A DNA stretch of 64,000 nt. It comes from Streptomyces cinnabarinus (GTDB lineage Bacteria > Actinomycetota > Actinomycetes > Streptomycetales > Streptomycetaceae). A model generated the notes under the pieces. It saw only the letters and a list, made by a program, of their open reading frames with translations. It ran no database searches and was not told where the DNA came from. Location: the NCBI RefSeq assembly GCF_027270315.1, contig NZ_CP114413.1:5270001-5334000 (forward strand), given 5' to 3'. Positions 52,255 to 62,344 of the stretch are shown here, one piece after another; the first letter of the stretch is position 1, and every line of letters begins with the position of its first letter. The position numbers and the translations under genes were made by a program.

Positions 52255-54381
52255 ATGGCTACCACTTCACTTGACCTGGCCAGGGTCCGCAACATCGGGA
52301 TCATGGCCCACATCGACGCGGGCAAGACGACCACCACCGAGCGGATCCTCTTCTACACCGGCGTCAGCTACAAGATCGGTGAGGTCCACGACGGCGCTGC
52401 CACCATGGACTGGATGGAGCAGGAGCAGGAGCGTGGCATCACGATCACCTCTGCTGCCACCACCTGTCACTGGCCGCTCGAGGACAACGACTACACGATC
52501 AACATCATCGACACCCCCGGGCACGTCGACTTCACGGTCGAGGTGGAGCGTTCGCTCCGCGTCCTCGACGGTGCCGTCACGGTGTTCGACGGTGTCGCCG
52601 GTGTCGAGCCGCAGTCCGAGACGGTGTGGCGTCAGGCCGACCGTTACGGCGTGCCGCGCATCTGCTTCGTGAACAAGCTGGACCGTACCGGCGCCGAGTT
52701 CCACCGCTGCGTGGACATGATCTCGGACCGCCTGGGCGCCCAGCCGCTCGTCATGCAGCTCCCGATCGGTGCCGAGGCCGACTTCAAGGGCGTCGTGGAC
52801 CTGGTCCGCATGAAGGCGCTCGTGTGGTCCGCCGAGGCCGCCAAGGGCGAGATGTACGACGTCGTCGACATCCCGGCCACGCACACCGAGGCTGCCGAGG
52901 AGTACCGCGGCAAGCTGATCGAGGCCGTCGCCGAGAACGACGAAGAGATCATGGAGCTGTACCTGGAGGGCGAGGAGCCCTCCGAGGAGCAGCTGTACGC
53001 CGCGATCCGTCGCATCACCATCGCGTCCGGCAAGTCCAACGACACCACGGTCACCCCGGTGTTCTGTGGCACCGCGTTCAAGAACAAGGGCGTCCAGCCC
53101 CTGCTCGACGCGGTCGTGCGCTACCTGCCGACCCCGCTCGACGTCGAGGCCATCGAGGGCCACGACGTGAAGGACCCCGAGCTGGTCGTCAAGCGCAAGC
53201 CGTCCGACGACGAGCCGCTGTCCGCGCTGGCGTTCAAGATCATGAGCGACCCGCACCTCGGCAAGCTCACCTTCGTCCGGGTCTACTCGGGCCGCCTGGA
53301 GTCCGGCACCGCCGTGCTGAACTCCGTCAAGGGCAAGAAGGAGCGCATCGGCAAGATCTACCGCATGCACGCGAACAAGCGTGAGGAGATCGAGTCGGTG
53401 GGCGCCGGCGACATCATCGCCGTCATGGGCCTGAAGCAGACCACCACCGGTGAGACGCTGAGCGACGACAAGAACCCGGTCATCCTGGAGTCCATGGACT
53501 TCCCGGCGCCGGTGATCCAGGTCGCCATCGAGCCCAAGTCCAAGGGTGACCAGGAGAAGCTGGGTGTCGCCATCCAGCGTCTCGCGGAGGAGGACCCCTC
53601 CTTCCAGGTCCACTCGGACGAGGAGACCGGCCAGACCATCATCGGTGGTATGGGCGAGCTGCACCTCGAGGTGCTGGTCGACCGTATGCGCCGTGAGTTC
53701 AAGGTCGAGGCCAACGTCGGCAAGCCGCAGGTCGCGTACCGCGAGACGATCCGCAAGGCCGTCGAGCGCGTGGACTACACCCACAAGAAGCAGACCGGTG
53801 GTACCGGTCAGTTCGCCAAGGTGCAGATCGCGATCGAGCCGCTCGAGGGCGGGGACACCTCGTACGAGTTCGTGAACAAGGTGACCGGTGGTCGTATCCC
53901 GAAGGAGTACATCCCTTCGGTCGACGCCGGTGCGCAGGAGGCCATGCAGTTCGGCATCCTCGCCGGCTACGAGATGACGGGCGTCCGCGTCACGCTTCTC
54001 GATGGCGCCTACCACGAGGTCGACTCCTCTGAGCTCGCGTTCAAGATCGCCGGCTCGCAGGCCTTCAAGGAGGCCGCGCGCAAGGCGTCCCCCGTGCTCC
54101 TTGAGCCCATGATGGCCGTCGAGGTCACCACGCCCGAGGACTACATGGGTGAGGTCATCGGCGACATCAACTCCCGCCGTGGCCAGATCCAGGCCATGGA
54201 GGAGCGGGCCGGTGCCCGCGTCGTGAAGGGCCTCGTGCCCCTCTCGGAGATGTTCGGTTACGTCGGCGACCTGCGCAGCAAGACGTCCGGCCGGGCCAGC
54301 TACTCCATGCAGTTCGACTCCTACGCCGAGGTTCCGCGGAACGTCGCCGAGGAGATCATCGCGAAGGCCAAGGGCGAGTAA
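52255..54381 (+). CDS. fusA: Elongation factor G
   Basis: This 708-aa translocation GTPase has G1 AHIDAGKTTTTERIL, the switch region ERGITITSAATT, DTPGHVDFTVEVERS and NKLDRTGAEF. Domains III to V are present, with the domain-IV loop GGRIPKEYIPSVDAG. Length is normal. Confidence 0.98.
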   Translation: MATTSLDLARVRNIGIMAHIDAGKTTTTERILFYTGVSYKIGEVHDGAATMDWMEQEQERGITITSAATTCHWPLEDNDYTINIIDTPGHVDFTVEVERSLRVLDGAVTVFDGVAGVEPQSETVWRQADRYGVPRICFVNKLDRTGAEFHRCVDMISDRLGAQPLVMQLPIGAEADFKGVVDLVRMKALVWSAEAAKGEMYDVVDIPATHTEAAEEYRGKLIEAVAENDEEIMELYLEGEEPSEEQLYAAIRRITIASGKSNDTTVTPVFCGTAFKNKGVQPLLDAVVRYLPTPLDVEAIEGHDVKDPELVVKRKPSDDEPLSALAFKIMSDPHLGKLTFVRVYSGRLESGTAVLNSVKGKKERIGKIYRMHANKREEIESVGAGDIIAVMGLKQTTTGETLSDDKNPVILESMDFPAPVIQVAIEPKSKGDQEKLGVAIQRLAEEDPSFQVHSDEETGQTIIGGMGELHLEVLVDRMRREFKVEANVGKPQVAYRETIRKAVERVDYTHKKQTGGTGQFAKVQIAIEPLEGGDTSYEFVNKVTGGRIPKEYIPSVDAGAQEAMQFGILAGYEMTGVRVTLLDGAYHEVDSSELAFKIAGSQAFKEAARKASPVLLEPMMAVEVTTPEDYMGEVIGDINSRRGQIQAMEERAGARVVKGLVPLSEMFGYVGDLRSKTSGRASYSMQFDSYAEVPRNVAEEIIAKAKGE

Positions 54382-54416
54382 CGCACCCCGTTCACACGCT
54401 TTAGGCTTGACACCGA

Positions 54417-54452
54417 CCGCCGGGATTCACCCGGAAACGGAAATCCCGGCGG
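54417..54452 (+). promoter_or_regulatory. Hairpin between fusA and tuf
   Basis: CCGCCGGGATT (54417-54427) pairs with AATCCCGGCGG (54442-54452). TTGACA (54407-54412) just upstream could be a -35 for tuf, but I see no good -10. The hairpin may attenuate read-through from fusA. Confidence 0.55.
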
Positions 54453-54524
54453 GCGGCATCCCAGCAAAGATCACCCTGGCGCCGATGAGTAAGGCGTACC
54501 AGAACCACTCCACAGGAGGACCCA

Positions 54525-55718
<1,194 letters not shown>

Positions 55719-55755
55719 GTCTGTTGATTGACCTGGTAGACCTCTAGGTCTCCCG

Positions 55756-55793
55756 AAGGGGCCCGTACGACTTCGGTCGTACGGGCCCCTTTG
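55756..55793 (+). terminator. tuf terminator
   Basis: A 16-bp stem around a TTCG tetraloop ends in CCCCTTT, 38 bases after the tuf stop. Confidence 0.95.
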
Positions 55794-55959
55794 CCATGTC
55801 CCGCGGCCCGTGTCCGGTGTCCCGCGGGCCGCGAATGAAACCTGGCCGAACCTTGTGCGACGGATTTGCGAGGGTTCCGCCGAGGCCGCCCTGAGCTGCC
55901 CGGGAATGGTCTTTCCTGGGTCGGGACCGGAGTTTTCCCGAGGACGGCCAGGTTCCCTG

Positions 55960-57099
55960 ATGCACCGAGCGCGCGGCGCACTGTCGATGCCGCTGCCGAA
56001 AGAAGCCCCGGCCGCGGTGGCCGAACGCCCGCTCCAGCCCCTTCGCACCCGACGGCTCCATGTCGTCGACGGCATCCGGCTGGTGGCCGCGCTGATGGTG
56101 GTGCTGCACCACTACGCCGGCACCCGGCGGCTGAACGAACCCGGCAACGAGATCTGGAGCCGCCCGGTCTCCGAGATCATGCCGTCGGTCTTCCGGGTCG
56201 CCGCCTACGGCTGGATCGGCGTCGAGATCTTCTTCGTGATCAGCGGCTTCGTGATCTGCATGTCGTGCTGGGGGCGCACCCCGCGGCAGTTCTTCGTCTC
56301 CCGGGTGATCCGGCTGTACCCCGCGTACTGGTTCGCCGTGCTGTTCACCACCGGCGTGCTGGTGCTGCTGCGGGGGGCCGCGGAGCGCCTGCCTCTGCGC
56401 GAGGTGCTGCTCAACCTCACGATGCTGCAGGCCGGGTCGGACGTGCCGAACGTGGACCCCGTGTACTGGACGCTCTGGTCGGAGCTGCGCTTCTACCTGC
56501 TCTTCCTGGTCGTCGTCGCGATGGGGCTGACGTACCGCAGGGTCGTCGTCTTCTGCTGTGTCTGGGGGGCCGTGGCGATGCTCGCCCCGGTCTCCGGCTT
56601 CCCGCTGCTGGAGCTGCTCGCCAATCCCGACGGCGCCTGGTACTTCATCGCGGGCCTCGCGCTCTACCTGATGCACCGCTTCGGCCCGGACCTGCTCCTG
56701 TGGGGCATCCTCGCGATGGCCTGGCTGATGGGCCAGCTGGAGCTGGGGGAGCGGGTTGCCTACGAGGGCGTCTCCGGCTGGCGCGGCGCGGTACTGATCT
56801 TCACCGGGTTCCTGCTGGTGATGGTCGCGGTGTCGCTGGGCCTGACCGACCGGATCCGCTGGAAGTGGCTGGTCACGGCGGGCTGTCTGACGTATCCGCT
56901 GTATCTGACGCACTACGTCGCCGGTACGGCGGTCATCAGCCGGCTGCACGGGACGCTGGACGCGCGGCTGCTGGTGGGACTGCTGATCGCCGGGTTCCTG
57001 CTGCTGAGCCTGTTGGTGCACAGGGTGGTGGAGCGGCCGGTGTCGCGGCTGGTGAAACGCGGTCTGGACGCCTCGTTCGCCCGGATGCGGGCGCGTTAG
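55960..57099 (+). CDS. Acyltransferase family 3 membrane protein
   Basis: This protein of about 379 aa belongs to the OafA/YrhL membrane O-acyltransferases. LHVVDGIRLVAALMVVLHHY has the family His in helix 1. GWIGVEIFFVISGFVICMSC and FFVSRVIRLYPAYWFAVLF are the signature loops, and about ten helices follow. It would transfer an acetyl or other acyl group to a cell-envelope sugar or lipid. Starts at 55960 and 55987 are both plausible. It is transcribed away from tuf after the strong terminator. Confidence 0.88.
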   Translation: MHRARGALSMPLPKEAPAAVAERPLQPLRTRRLHVVDGIRLVAALMVVLHHYAGTRRLNEPGNEIWSRPVSEIMPSVFRVAAYGWIGVEIFFVISGFVICMSCWGRTPRQFFVSRVIRLYPAYWFAVLFTTGVLVLLRGAAERLPLREVLLNLTMLQAGSDVPNVDPVYWTLWSELRFYLLFLVVVAMGLTYRRVVVFCCVWGAVAMLAPVSGFPLLELLANPDGAWYFIAGLALYLMHRFGPDLLLWGILAMAWLMGQLELGERVAYEGVSGWRGAVLIFTGFLLVMVAVSLGLTDRIRWKWLVTAGCLTYPLYLTHYVAGTAVISRLHGTLDARLLVGLLIAGFLLLSLLVHRVVERPVSRLVKRGLDASFARMRAR

Positions 57100-57108
57100 G
57101 AACGGGCG

Positions 57109-57142
57109 GAGCCCGGGTGCGCGTCAGGACGCACCCGGGCTC
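57109..57142. terminator. Bidirectional terminator
   Basis: GAGCCCGGGTGCG (57109-57121) pairs with CGCACCCGGGCTC (57130-57142) between the convergent acyltransferase and protease genes. Confidence 0.88.
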
Positions 57143-57157
57143 GTGTGTGGCCCCCGG

Positions 57158-58516
57158 TTACTGGCGCTGCCACAGGGCCGGGACGTTCGGGGGCTCCCAG
57201 CCCTGCTGGGCCTGGTGGGTCTGGAGGCAGCGGTAGGTGCCGCCGCCGTAGGTGACCGTGCTGCCCGCCTGGTAGACGGTGCCGGGGGACCAGGTGCCGC
57301 CGGGGTCGCCCGGGTCGCCGGGTCCGCTCGACGTGGTCTTCAGGGTGAGGCCGTAGGACTGGAGGATCGGGTTGATCGGCTGGAAGTACGTCGTCCCGCC
57401 GCTCGTGCAGTTGCCCGAGCCGCCCGAGGTGACGCCCTGGGCCTGGCTGCCGGAGATGAACGAGCCGCCGGAGTCGCCCGGCTCGGCGCACACGCTGGTG
57501 CGGGTGACACCGGAGACGGTGCCCTCCTGATAGCGCACGCTGGTGTTCAGCTGCTGGACCGTGCCGCAGTGCCAGCCCGTGGTGGAGCCCGAGCGGCACA
57601 CGGACGCGCCCACCATGGCCTGCGTGGACCCGGTGACCTGGGCGCTGGACCCGACGACGCTCGGGGTGGCCACCCAGTTGGAGTTGACCGCCACCCACGC
57701 CATGTCACTGCCGGGGAACACCGACGCCTGGAAGGTGCCCTGCGCCACCCGGTTGGAGCCGGTGGTGGTGGCGCCCGCCCGGCCGCAGTGGCCCGCCGTG
57801 GCGAAGCCGTTCTGGGTGCCCCGGGTGACGGGGAAGCCGATCGAACAGCGTGAGCCGCTGCCGATGTAGTACGCGTCACCGCCCCTCAAGTCGTAGAGCG
57901 GGCGCGGCTGTTCGGAGGTCCGCACGATCCGGGTGAGGGCGGTGTCCACCCCGGCCGTGGTGAGCAGGGCGCGCGCCGCGGTAGGCCGTACCGCCTCCAC
58001 CACGAGGGCGTTGGTGCGCACGTCGACGTACCAGACCGGGGTGCCGGTGCCGGTGCCGGCCCGGTCGCTCGCCGTGCGGTCCAGGCGGGCCTTGGCGGCG
58101 TCCAGGTCGGCGAGGGAGTGGCGGACGACGGCCGCGGTGGCGCCGCGTGCCTCGATCGCGGGGACGTCGGCGGCGTCCGTCGTCGCCACGGTGAGCGCGG
58201 ACGACGCGGCGCCGCGCACCCAGGCGCCCGCGAAGTCCGCGCCCAGCGCGGCGCGCAGCCGCCCGGCGTCCGCTCCCGCCTCGGCCTCGTTGGCCAGCCG
58301 GGCGCGTGCCTGCCGCGCGTCGATGCCGAGGTCCCGCGCCATGGCGTGGATGAGTGCGGGCGGGACCTCGGCGGTCTGGAGGGTCTGTGCCGCGGTGGGG
58401 GCGGCGGGCTCGGTGCCTGCGTTCGCGGAGCCGCTGAGCCCGGCCACGAACAGCGCACCGGCCGCCACCGCCCCCGTACAGGCGGCTTTGGTGGGTCTGC
58501 TGAGTCGTTGGAGCAT
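57158..58516 (-). CDS. Streptogrisin C-like secreted serine protease with carbohydrate-binding module
   Basis: This 452-aa precursor of the alpha-lytic/streptogrisin family (S1E) has a signal peptide to about Ala33 and a long pro-region (about 40-205) with alpha-lytic-type repeats. The mature chymotrypsin-like domain has NGFATAGHCG (His), FPGSDMAWV (Asp) and CAEPGDSGGSFISGSQ (Ser). After a Gly/Pro/Asp linker the last ~45 residues form a CBM5/12-like module (GTYRCLQTHQAQQGWEPPN, VPALWQ). It resembles SprC, a chitin-binding protease of S. griseus. LysR lies upstream in the same direction. Confidence 0.93.
   Translation of the reverse strand: MLQRLSRPTKAACTGAVAAGALFVAGLSGSANAGTEPAAPTAAQTLQTAEVPPALIHAMARDLGIDARQARARLANEAEAGADAGRLRAALGADFAGAWVRGAASSALTVATTDAADVPAIEARGATAAVVRHSLADLDAAKARLDRTASDRAGTGTGTPVWYVDVRTNALVVEAVRPTAARALLTTAGVDTALTRIVRTSEQPRPLYDLRGGDAYYIGSGSRCSIGFPVTRGTQNGFATAGHCGRAGATTTGSNRVAQGTFQASVFPGSDMAWVAVNSNWVATPSVVGSSAQVTGSTQAMVGASVCRSGSTTGWHCGTVQQLNTSVRYQEGTVSGVTRTSVCAEPGDSGGSFISGSQAQGVTSGGSGNCTSGGTTYFQPINPILQSYGLTLKTTSSGPGDPGDPGGTWSPGTVYQAGSTVTYGGGTYRCLQTHQAQQGWEPPNVPALWQRQ
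57166..57202. repeat. 37-bp inverted repeat, left copy
   Basis: This is the last part of the protease binding module. It is an exact reverse complement of 61412-61448 in the dioxygenase gene, 37 of 37 bases. Confidence 0.97.
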
Positions 58517-58631
58517 GGGGTGGTCTCCTCGGAATCGCTCGATCGGGGAAGCACGAAGTGCGGGGAGTGCCCAAACCGTAGGGAGCGCCGAGCGGGCGGC
58601 ATAAGACGTCAGCCGACCCCCTGCCCCGGTG

Positions 58632-59552
58632 TTATGGAACGCGGTGTGCCGGGGGGACCAGGCCCGCGTGCGCGCTGCGGGCCTGGTCCAGGACCGTCGT
58701 CGCCGTGTCCGGCTGCTGGGCCGCGGCGTGCCAGCCCAGCAGATGGCGCCAGACGAGGGGCGTGCCGGTGACGGGACGGATGGCGATGCCGGGCGTGGCC
58801 GGGAAGGAGGCCCGGCACAGCCCGACCGCCCGGCCGACCCGCACCAGATGGACGCAGGACGCGGTGTCGGTCTCGTACATCCGGCGCGGGCTGAACCCGG
58901 CGCGGGCGCAGGCCGCGGTGAAACAGTCGGCGAAGCAGCCGTCGCCGGGGACGCAGGCCCACTCCTGGCCGGCCAGCGCGGCCAGGTCGATCTCCCGGTC
59001 GCGGGCCAGCGGGTGGCCGTCGGCGAGCATCACGAGGACCGGGTCCACGGCGATCTCCCGCCAGACGAGCTGCTCGGCGCCGGGCGGGGCGGCCGAGCCG
59101 CAGGTGCCCGCGAGGGCGAAGTCCAGCCGCCCCTCGGCCAGTTGCCCGGCCAGCTCCCGCTCGGACCAGGAGGCGCTGGTGGTGACGGCGGCGTCCGGCG
59201 CAGCGTCCGCGAGCCGGTCGACGAGCGCGCCGAGCAGCGGGCCGTGGGTGCCGCCGAGCCGCAGCCGCTCCGGTTCCCGCCGGGCGTGCGCGAACCGGGC
59301 CGCCTCCCGCTGGAGGTCGGAGACGGCGGGCAGGACGACCCGGGTCCGCTCCAGCACCAGCTCGCCCAGCGCGGTGGCGCGTACGCCGTACCGGCCCCGC
59401 TCGAACAGCGTGCCGCCCAGGGCCCGTTCGATCCGCCTGAGCTGTGCGCTCAGCGCGGGCTGGGCGAGCCCGAGTGCGGTGGCCGCCCGGGTGAGGCTGC
59501 CCGCGTCGGCGATCGTCCGGATGGTCCTCAGATGCCGCAACTCCAGCTCCAT
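58632..59552 (-). CDS. LysR-family transcriptional regulator
   Basis: This 306-aa regulator has an N-terminal winged HTH with MELELRHLRTIRTIADAGSL, then TRAATALGLAQPALSAQLRR and ALGGTLFERG. The C-terminal periplasmic-binding-like effector domain follows. ATG 59552 matches the family start. It is divergent from the AraC gene (80 bases apart) and 115 bases upstream of the protease in the same direction, so it may control the protease. Effector is unknown. Confidence 0.9.
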   Translation of the reverse strand: MELELRHLRTIRTIADAGSLTRAATALGLAQPALSAQLRRIERALGGTLFERGRYGVRATALGELVLERTRVVLPAVSDLQREAARFAHARREPERLRLGGTHGPLLGALVDRLADAAPDAAVTTSASWSERELAGQLAEGRLDFALAGTCGSAAPPGAEQLVWREIAVDPVLVMLADGHPLARDREIDLAALAGQEWACVPGDGCFADCFTAACARAGFSPRRMYETDTASCVHLVRVGRAVGLCRASFPATPGIAIRPVTGTPLVWRHLLGWHAAAQQPDTATTVLDQARSAHAGLVPPAHRVP

Positions 59553-59632
59553 GCAGTGAGCTTGCTGGGCGGGCGGGACGGGTGCAAGGGGTTGGTATGG
59601 ACCACTTGCGGCGACGGCGGGACGATGGGGCG

Positions 59633-60586
59633 ATGCTCAGGACCACCGTCCTACCGGGAACCCCGTGCGCCGTCCCGCGCCCCGGGGACGTACCCCTGCA
59701 CCGGCTGGAGATCGCCGGTCCCGGCGCGGCGCCCTTCGCGGCCGGCAGCTTCGACGCGGTGGGCCCGCTGTCCCGGGACGGCGGGCCGCACCGGCACACC
59801 TTCTACGAGATCGTCCATGTCACGGCGGGCTCGGGCACGCACGTCGTCGACCTCGCCCGCTGGCCGCTGCGCCCGCCGCACCTCGCGGTGATCCGGCCCG
59901 GACAGGTGCACCACTGGGAGGCGGACCGGGCGCTGGCGGGCACGCTCGTGCTGTTCACCGAGGACTTCCTGATCGACCACCCGGACGACCGCGACGTGCT
60001 GCGGCGGCTGGGGGAGCGGTGCTGGTTCGGCCTGGACGCCGAGCAGGACGCGCGGATCGGCCGGCTGATGGGGGAGCTGGTGGCGGAGCACGGCGACCGG
60101 GCCCCCGGGTACGAGAGCGTGCTGCGGTCTTTGCTGCACGTCCTGGTGGTACGGGCGGCGCGGCTGCCCGAGCACGCCCCGGTCCCCGGTGCGGGTGGCG
60201 GAGGCCGGGCGCAGGCCGTGGCCGAGGCGTTCGCGCGGCTGCTCGCCGACCGGCGGGAGTCGGTGGCGTGGCCGGCGGGGGAGTGGACCGTACGGGAGTG
60301 CGCGGACCGGCTCGGCGTGACCCCCGGCTACCTCACCCAGTCCGTACGCGCGGCGACCGGCCGCAGCCCCGGACGCCTGCTGATCGAGGCCCGCACCCAC
60401 CAGGCCCAGCGCCTGCTCGCGCACACCGAGCTGTCCGTACGACAGGTTGCCGCGCGCACCGGATTCGACGACCCCGCCTATTTCAGCCGCTTCTTCCGCC
60501 GGGAGACCGGAACCAGTCCTGGCACCTTCCGAAAACACCACAGCCGCCCTCACCAGTCCCTCGAAGCCCCCGGGAAGCAGGCCTAG
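59633..60586 (+). CDS. AraC-family transcriptional regulator
   Basis: This protein of about 317 aa has an N-terminal cupin-like sensor domain (HRHTFYEIVHVTAGSGTHVV; VIRPGQVHHWEADRA) and a C-terminal double HTH with EWTVRECADRLGVTPGYLTQ and LSVRQVAARTGFDDPAYFSR, FFRRETGTSPGTFRK. Start ATG 59633 is preferred to two upstream ATGs that add an Arg-rich head. It ends 39 bases before the secreted dioxygenase gene, so it is likely its regulator and co-transcribed. Confidence 0.9.
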   Translation: MLRTTVLPGTPCAVPRPGDVPLHRLEIAGPGAAPFAAGSFDAVGPLSRDGGPHRHTFYEIVHVTAGSGTHVVDLARWPLRPPHLAVIRPGQVHHWEADRALAGTLVLFTEDFLIDHPDDRDVLRRLGERCWFGLDAEQDARIGRLMGELVAEHGDRAPGYESVLRSLLHVLVVRAARLPEHAPVPGAGGGGRAQAVAEAFARLLADRRESVAWPAGEWTVRECADRLGVTPGYLTQSVRAATGRSPGRLLIEARTHQAQRLLAHTELSVRQVAARTGFDDPAYFSRFFRRETGTSPGTFRKHHSRPHQSLEAPGKQA

Positions 60587-60625
60587 TTTCGTTGGCGATC
60601 CGACGGCCCCCCACAAGGAGCAGGT

Positions 60626-61456
60626 ATGGACAGCGAGACGAACCCCCCGCACTCCCCGCTGATCAGCCGCAAGACGGTGCTGCGCGCGGCGCTCGCGGCC
60701 GGCGCCGCGGTCCCCGTCGTCATGACCGGCGCCCCGGCCCTGGCCCGTACGTTCGCCACCTCGAACTCCTCGGACACTTCGCCCACGGAGGTCCCGCTCA
60801 CCCCGCCGTGCGACGACGGCGACGACCCGACGCCGAGCCAGATGGAGGGCCCGTATTTCAAGCCGAACTCCCCGCAGCGCACCAGCCTGGCGGGGCCTGG
60901 TGTGCCCGGTACGCGACTCACGGTCACCGGATATGTCTTCGGGCTGGCCTGCCGCCCGATAGCGGGCGCCCTGCTGGACTTCTGGCAGGCGGACCACAAC
61001 GGCGCCTACGACAACACCGGCTTCCGCTTCCGCGGCCACCAGTTCACCGCGTCGAACGGTTCCTTCGCCCTCACCACGATCGTGCCTGGCCTCTACCCCG
61101 GGCGCACCCGGCACATCCACGTGAAGGTGCAGGCCCCCGGCCGCCCCGTCCTCACCACGCAGCTCTACTTCCCGAACGAACCCCGCAACAACACCGACGC
61201 CCTCTTCGACCCGCGCCTGCTGATGGCGGTGCGCGACGGAGGCGGCGGCCGCGAGGCGTCGTTCGACTTCGTCCTGAACGTGCCCCAGGGACCGGGCGGT
61301 CCGGGCCCCGGCGACACCACCTGGACCGTGGGCACGACCTACCAGCCGGGCGCCCGGGTCACCTACTCGGGCCGCCCCTACGTCTGCCTCCAGACCCACA
61401 CGGCCCAGTCCGGCTGGGAGCCCCCGAACGTCCCGGCCCTGTGGCAGCCGGCCTGA
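60626..61456 (+). CDS. Secreted intradiol ring-cleavage dioxygenase with carbohydrate-binding module
   Basis: This 276-aa exported enzyme starts with a Tat-like signal (ISRKTVLRAALAAGA). The intradiol dioxygenase domain has the Fe(III) ligands Tyr in HNGAYDNTGFRF and Tyr-His-His in GLYPGRTRHIHVKVQ, opening catechol rings by insertion of O2. A Gly/Pro linker leads to a ~45-residue CBM5/12-like module (YVCLQTHTAQSGWEPPN, VPALWQPA). The same fusion was described as a lignin-binding dioxygenase in Streptomyces sp. SirexAA-E. Its module is nearly identical to that of the nearby protease. Confidence 0.92.
   Translation: MDSETNPPHSPLISRKTVLRAALAAGAAVPVVMTGAPALARTFATSNSSDTSPTEVPLTPPCDDGDDPTPSQMEGPYFKPNSPQRTSLAGPGVPGTRLTVTGYVFGLACRPIAGALLDFWQADHNGAYDNTGFRFRGHQFTASNGSFALTTIVPGLYPGRTRHIHVKVQAPGRPVLTTQLYFPNEPRNNTDALFDPRLLMAVRDGGGGREASFDFVLNVPQGPGGPGPGDTTWTVGTTYQPGARVTYSGRPYVCLQTHTAQSGWEPPNVPALWQPA
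61412..61448. repeat. 37-bp inverted repeat, right copy
   Basis: This is an exact reverse complement of 57166-57202. It encodes the conserved end of the binding module. Confidence 0.97.
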
Positions 61457-61610
61457 CCCCGATTCCTCCCGCACACGGGCGCACGTCCCTGACACCGGCC
61501 GGGGGCGTGCACCCGTATGCCCAGTAGCCGTCCGGAGCCCTCGGCGCCCGCCTCGCAGGCGTCAAGCACGACGACACCCAGGCACCGGTTCAGCCCGTTC
61601 GTCCGTGGGT

Positions 61611-61638
61611 TTGACCTGCGTCACTCCCGGGGTATTCT
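61611..61638 (+). promoter_or_regulatory. S10 operon promoter
   Basis: TTGACC (61611-61616) and TATTCT (61633-61638) have a 16-base spacer. The leader to rpsJ would be about 375 nt and contains no supportable gene, so it is probably a regulatory RNA leader. Confidence 0.75.
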
Positions 61639-61933
61639 CTCCGGCTCGATTGGCGGAGGACCTGCCCCATATGGCAGACTGTCGGAGTTGCTCGGTCGAG
61701 TGTTGATGCTGCGCGCCTCCCGCCGGGAGGACTGGAAGCGAGTCCCACAGTACTCGTCGCCCTAACTGCCTCACGGCAGCACTGGGGCGGACGTACGGGA
61801 ATCTTCCGGGAAGTGTCAGTGCGGCACCGGCCAGGCACCCGGTGGGCCTTTCCGCCCTCGGCTTGCGGTTCCGGAAGGGCCGTGCTCCAGACAGGGGATG
61901 TTCGAACAAGGGACATCTGTGTCAGCGAGAGCG

Positions 61934-61958
61934 CGACACGCCCGACCGCGTGGGTCGG
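61934..61958 (+). promoter_or_regulatory. Leader hairpin shared with rpsL
   Basis: The second copy of the 25-nt element around CCGACCGCGTGGGTCGG lies 60 bases before rpsJ. It differs from the rpsL copy at a single base. Confidence 0.85.
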
Positions 61959-62018
61959 AGCGGAAGACAGGAACACCGGGTTCCAGAGCGTTACGAGACA
62001 AAGGACTACTGAGTAGCC

Positions 62019-62327
62019 ATGGCGGGACAGAAGATCCGCATCCGGCTCAAGGCCTACGACCACGAGGTCATCGACTCCTCGGCGAAGAAGATCGTCGAGA
62101 CGGTGACCCGCACTGGTGCGTCGGTCGCGGGCCCGGTGCCGCTGCCCACTGAGAAGAACGTGTACTGCGTCATCAAGTCGCCGCACAAGTACAAGGACTC
62201 GCGCGAGCACTTCGAGATGCGCACGCACAAGCGCCTGATCGACATTCTCGACCCGACCCCCAAGACCGTTGACTCTCTGATGCGACTCGACCTCCCGGCC
62301 GGTGTCGACATCGAGATCAAGCTCTAA
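62019..62327 (+). CDS. rpsJ: 30S ribosomal protein S10
   Basis: This 102-aa protein (NusE) is part of the 30S head and also a transcription antitermination partner. MAGQKIRIRLKAYDHEVIDS starts it, and REHFEMRTHKRLIDILDPTP and TVDSLMRLDLPAGVDIEIKL end it. It is the first gene of the S10 operon. rplC follows after 17 bases. Confidence 0.98.
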   Translation: MAGQKIRIRLKAYDHEVIDSSAKKIVETVTRTGASVAGPVPLPTEKNVYCVIKSPHKYKDSREHFEMRTHKRLIDILDPTPKTVDSLMRLDLPAGVDIEIKL

Positions 62328-62344
62328 GGGCCGGTGATCTGAGA

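Noticed and set aside
61639..62018. Small coding frames in the rpsJ leader
   Set aside because: None has a convincing ribosome-binding site or codon bias. The stretch behaves as an untranslated leader downstream of a good promoter.
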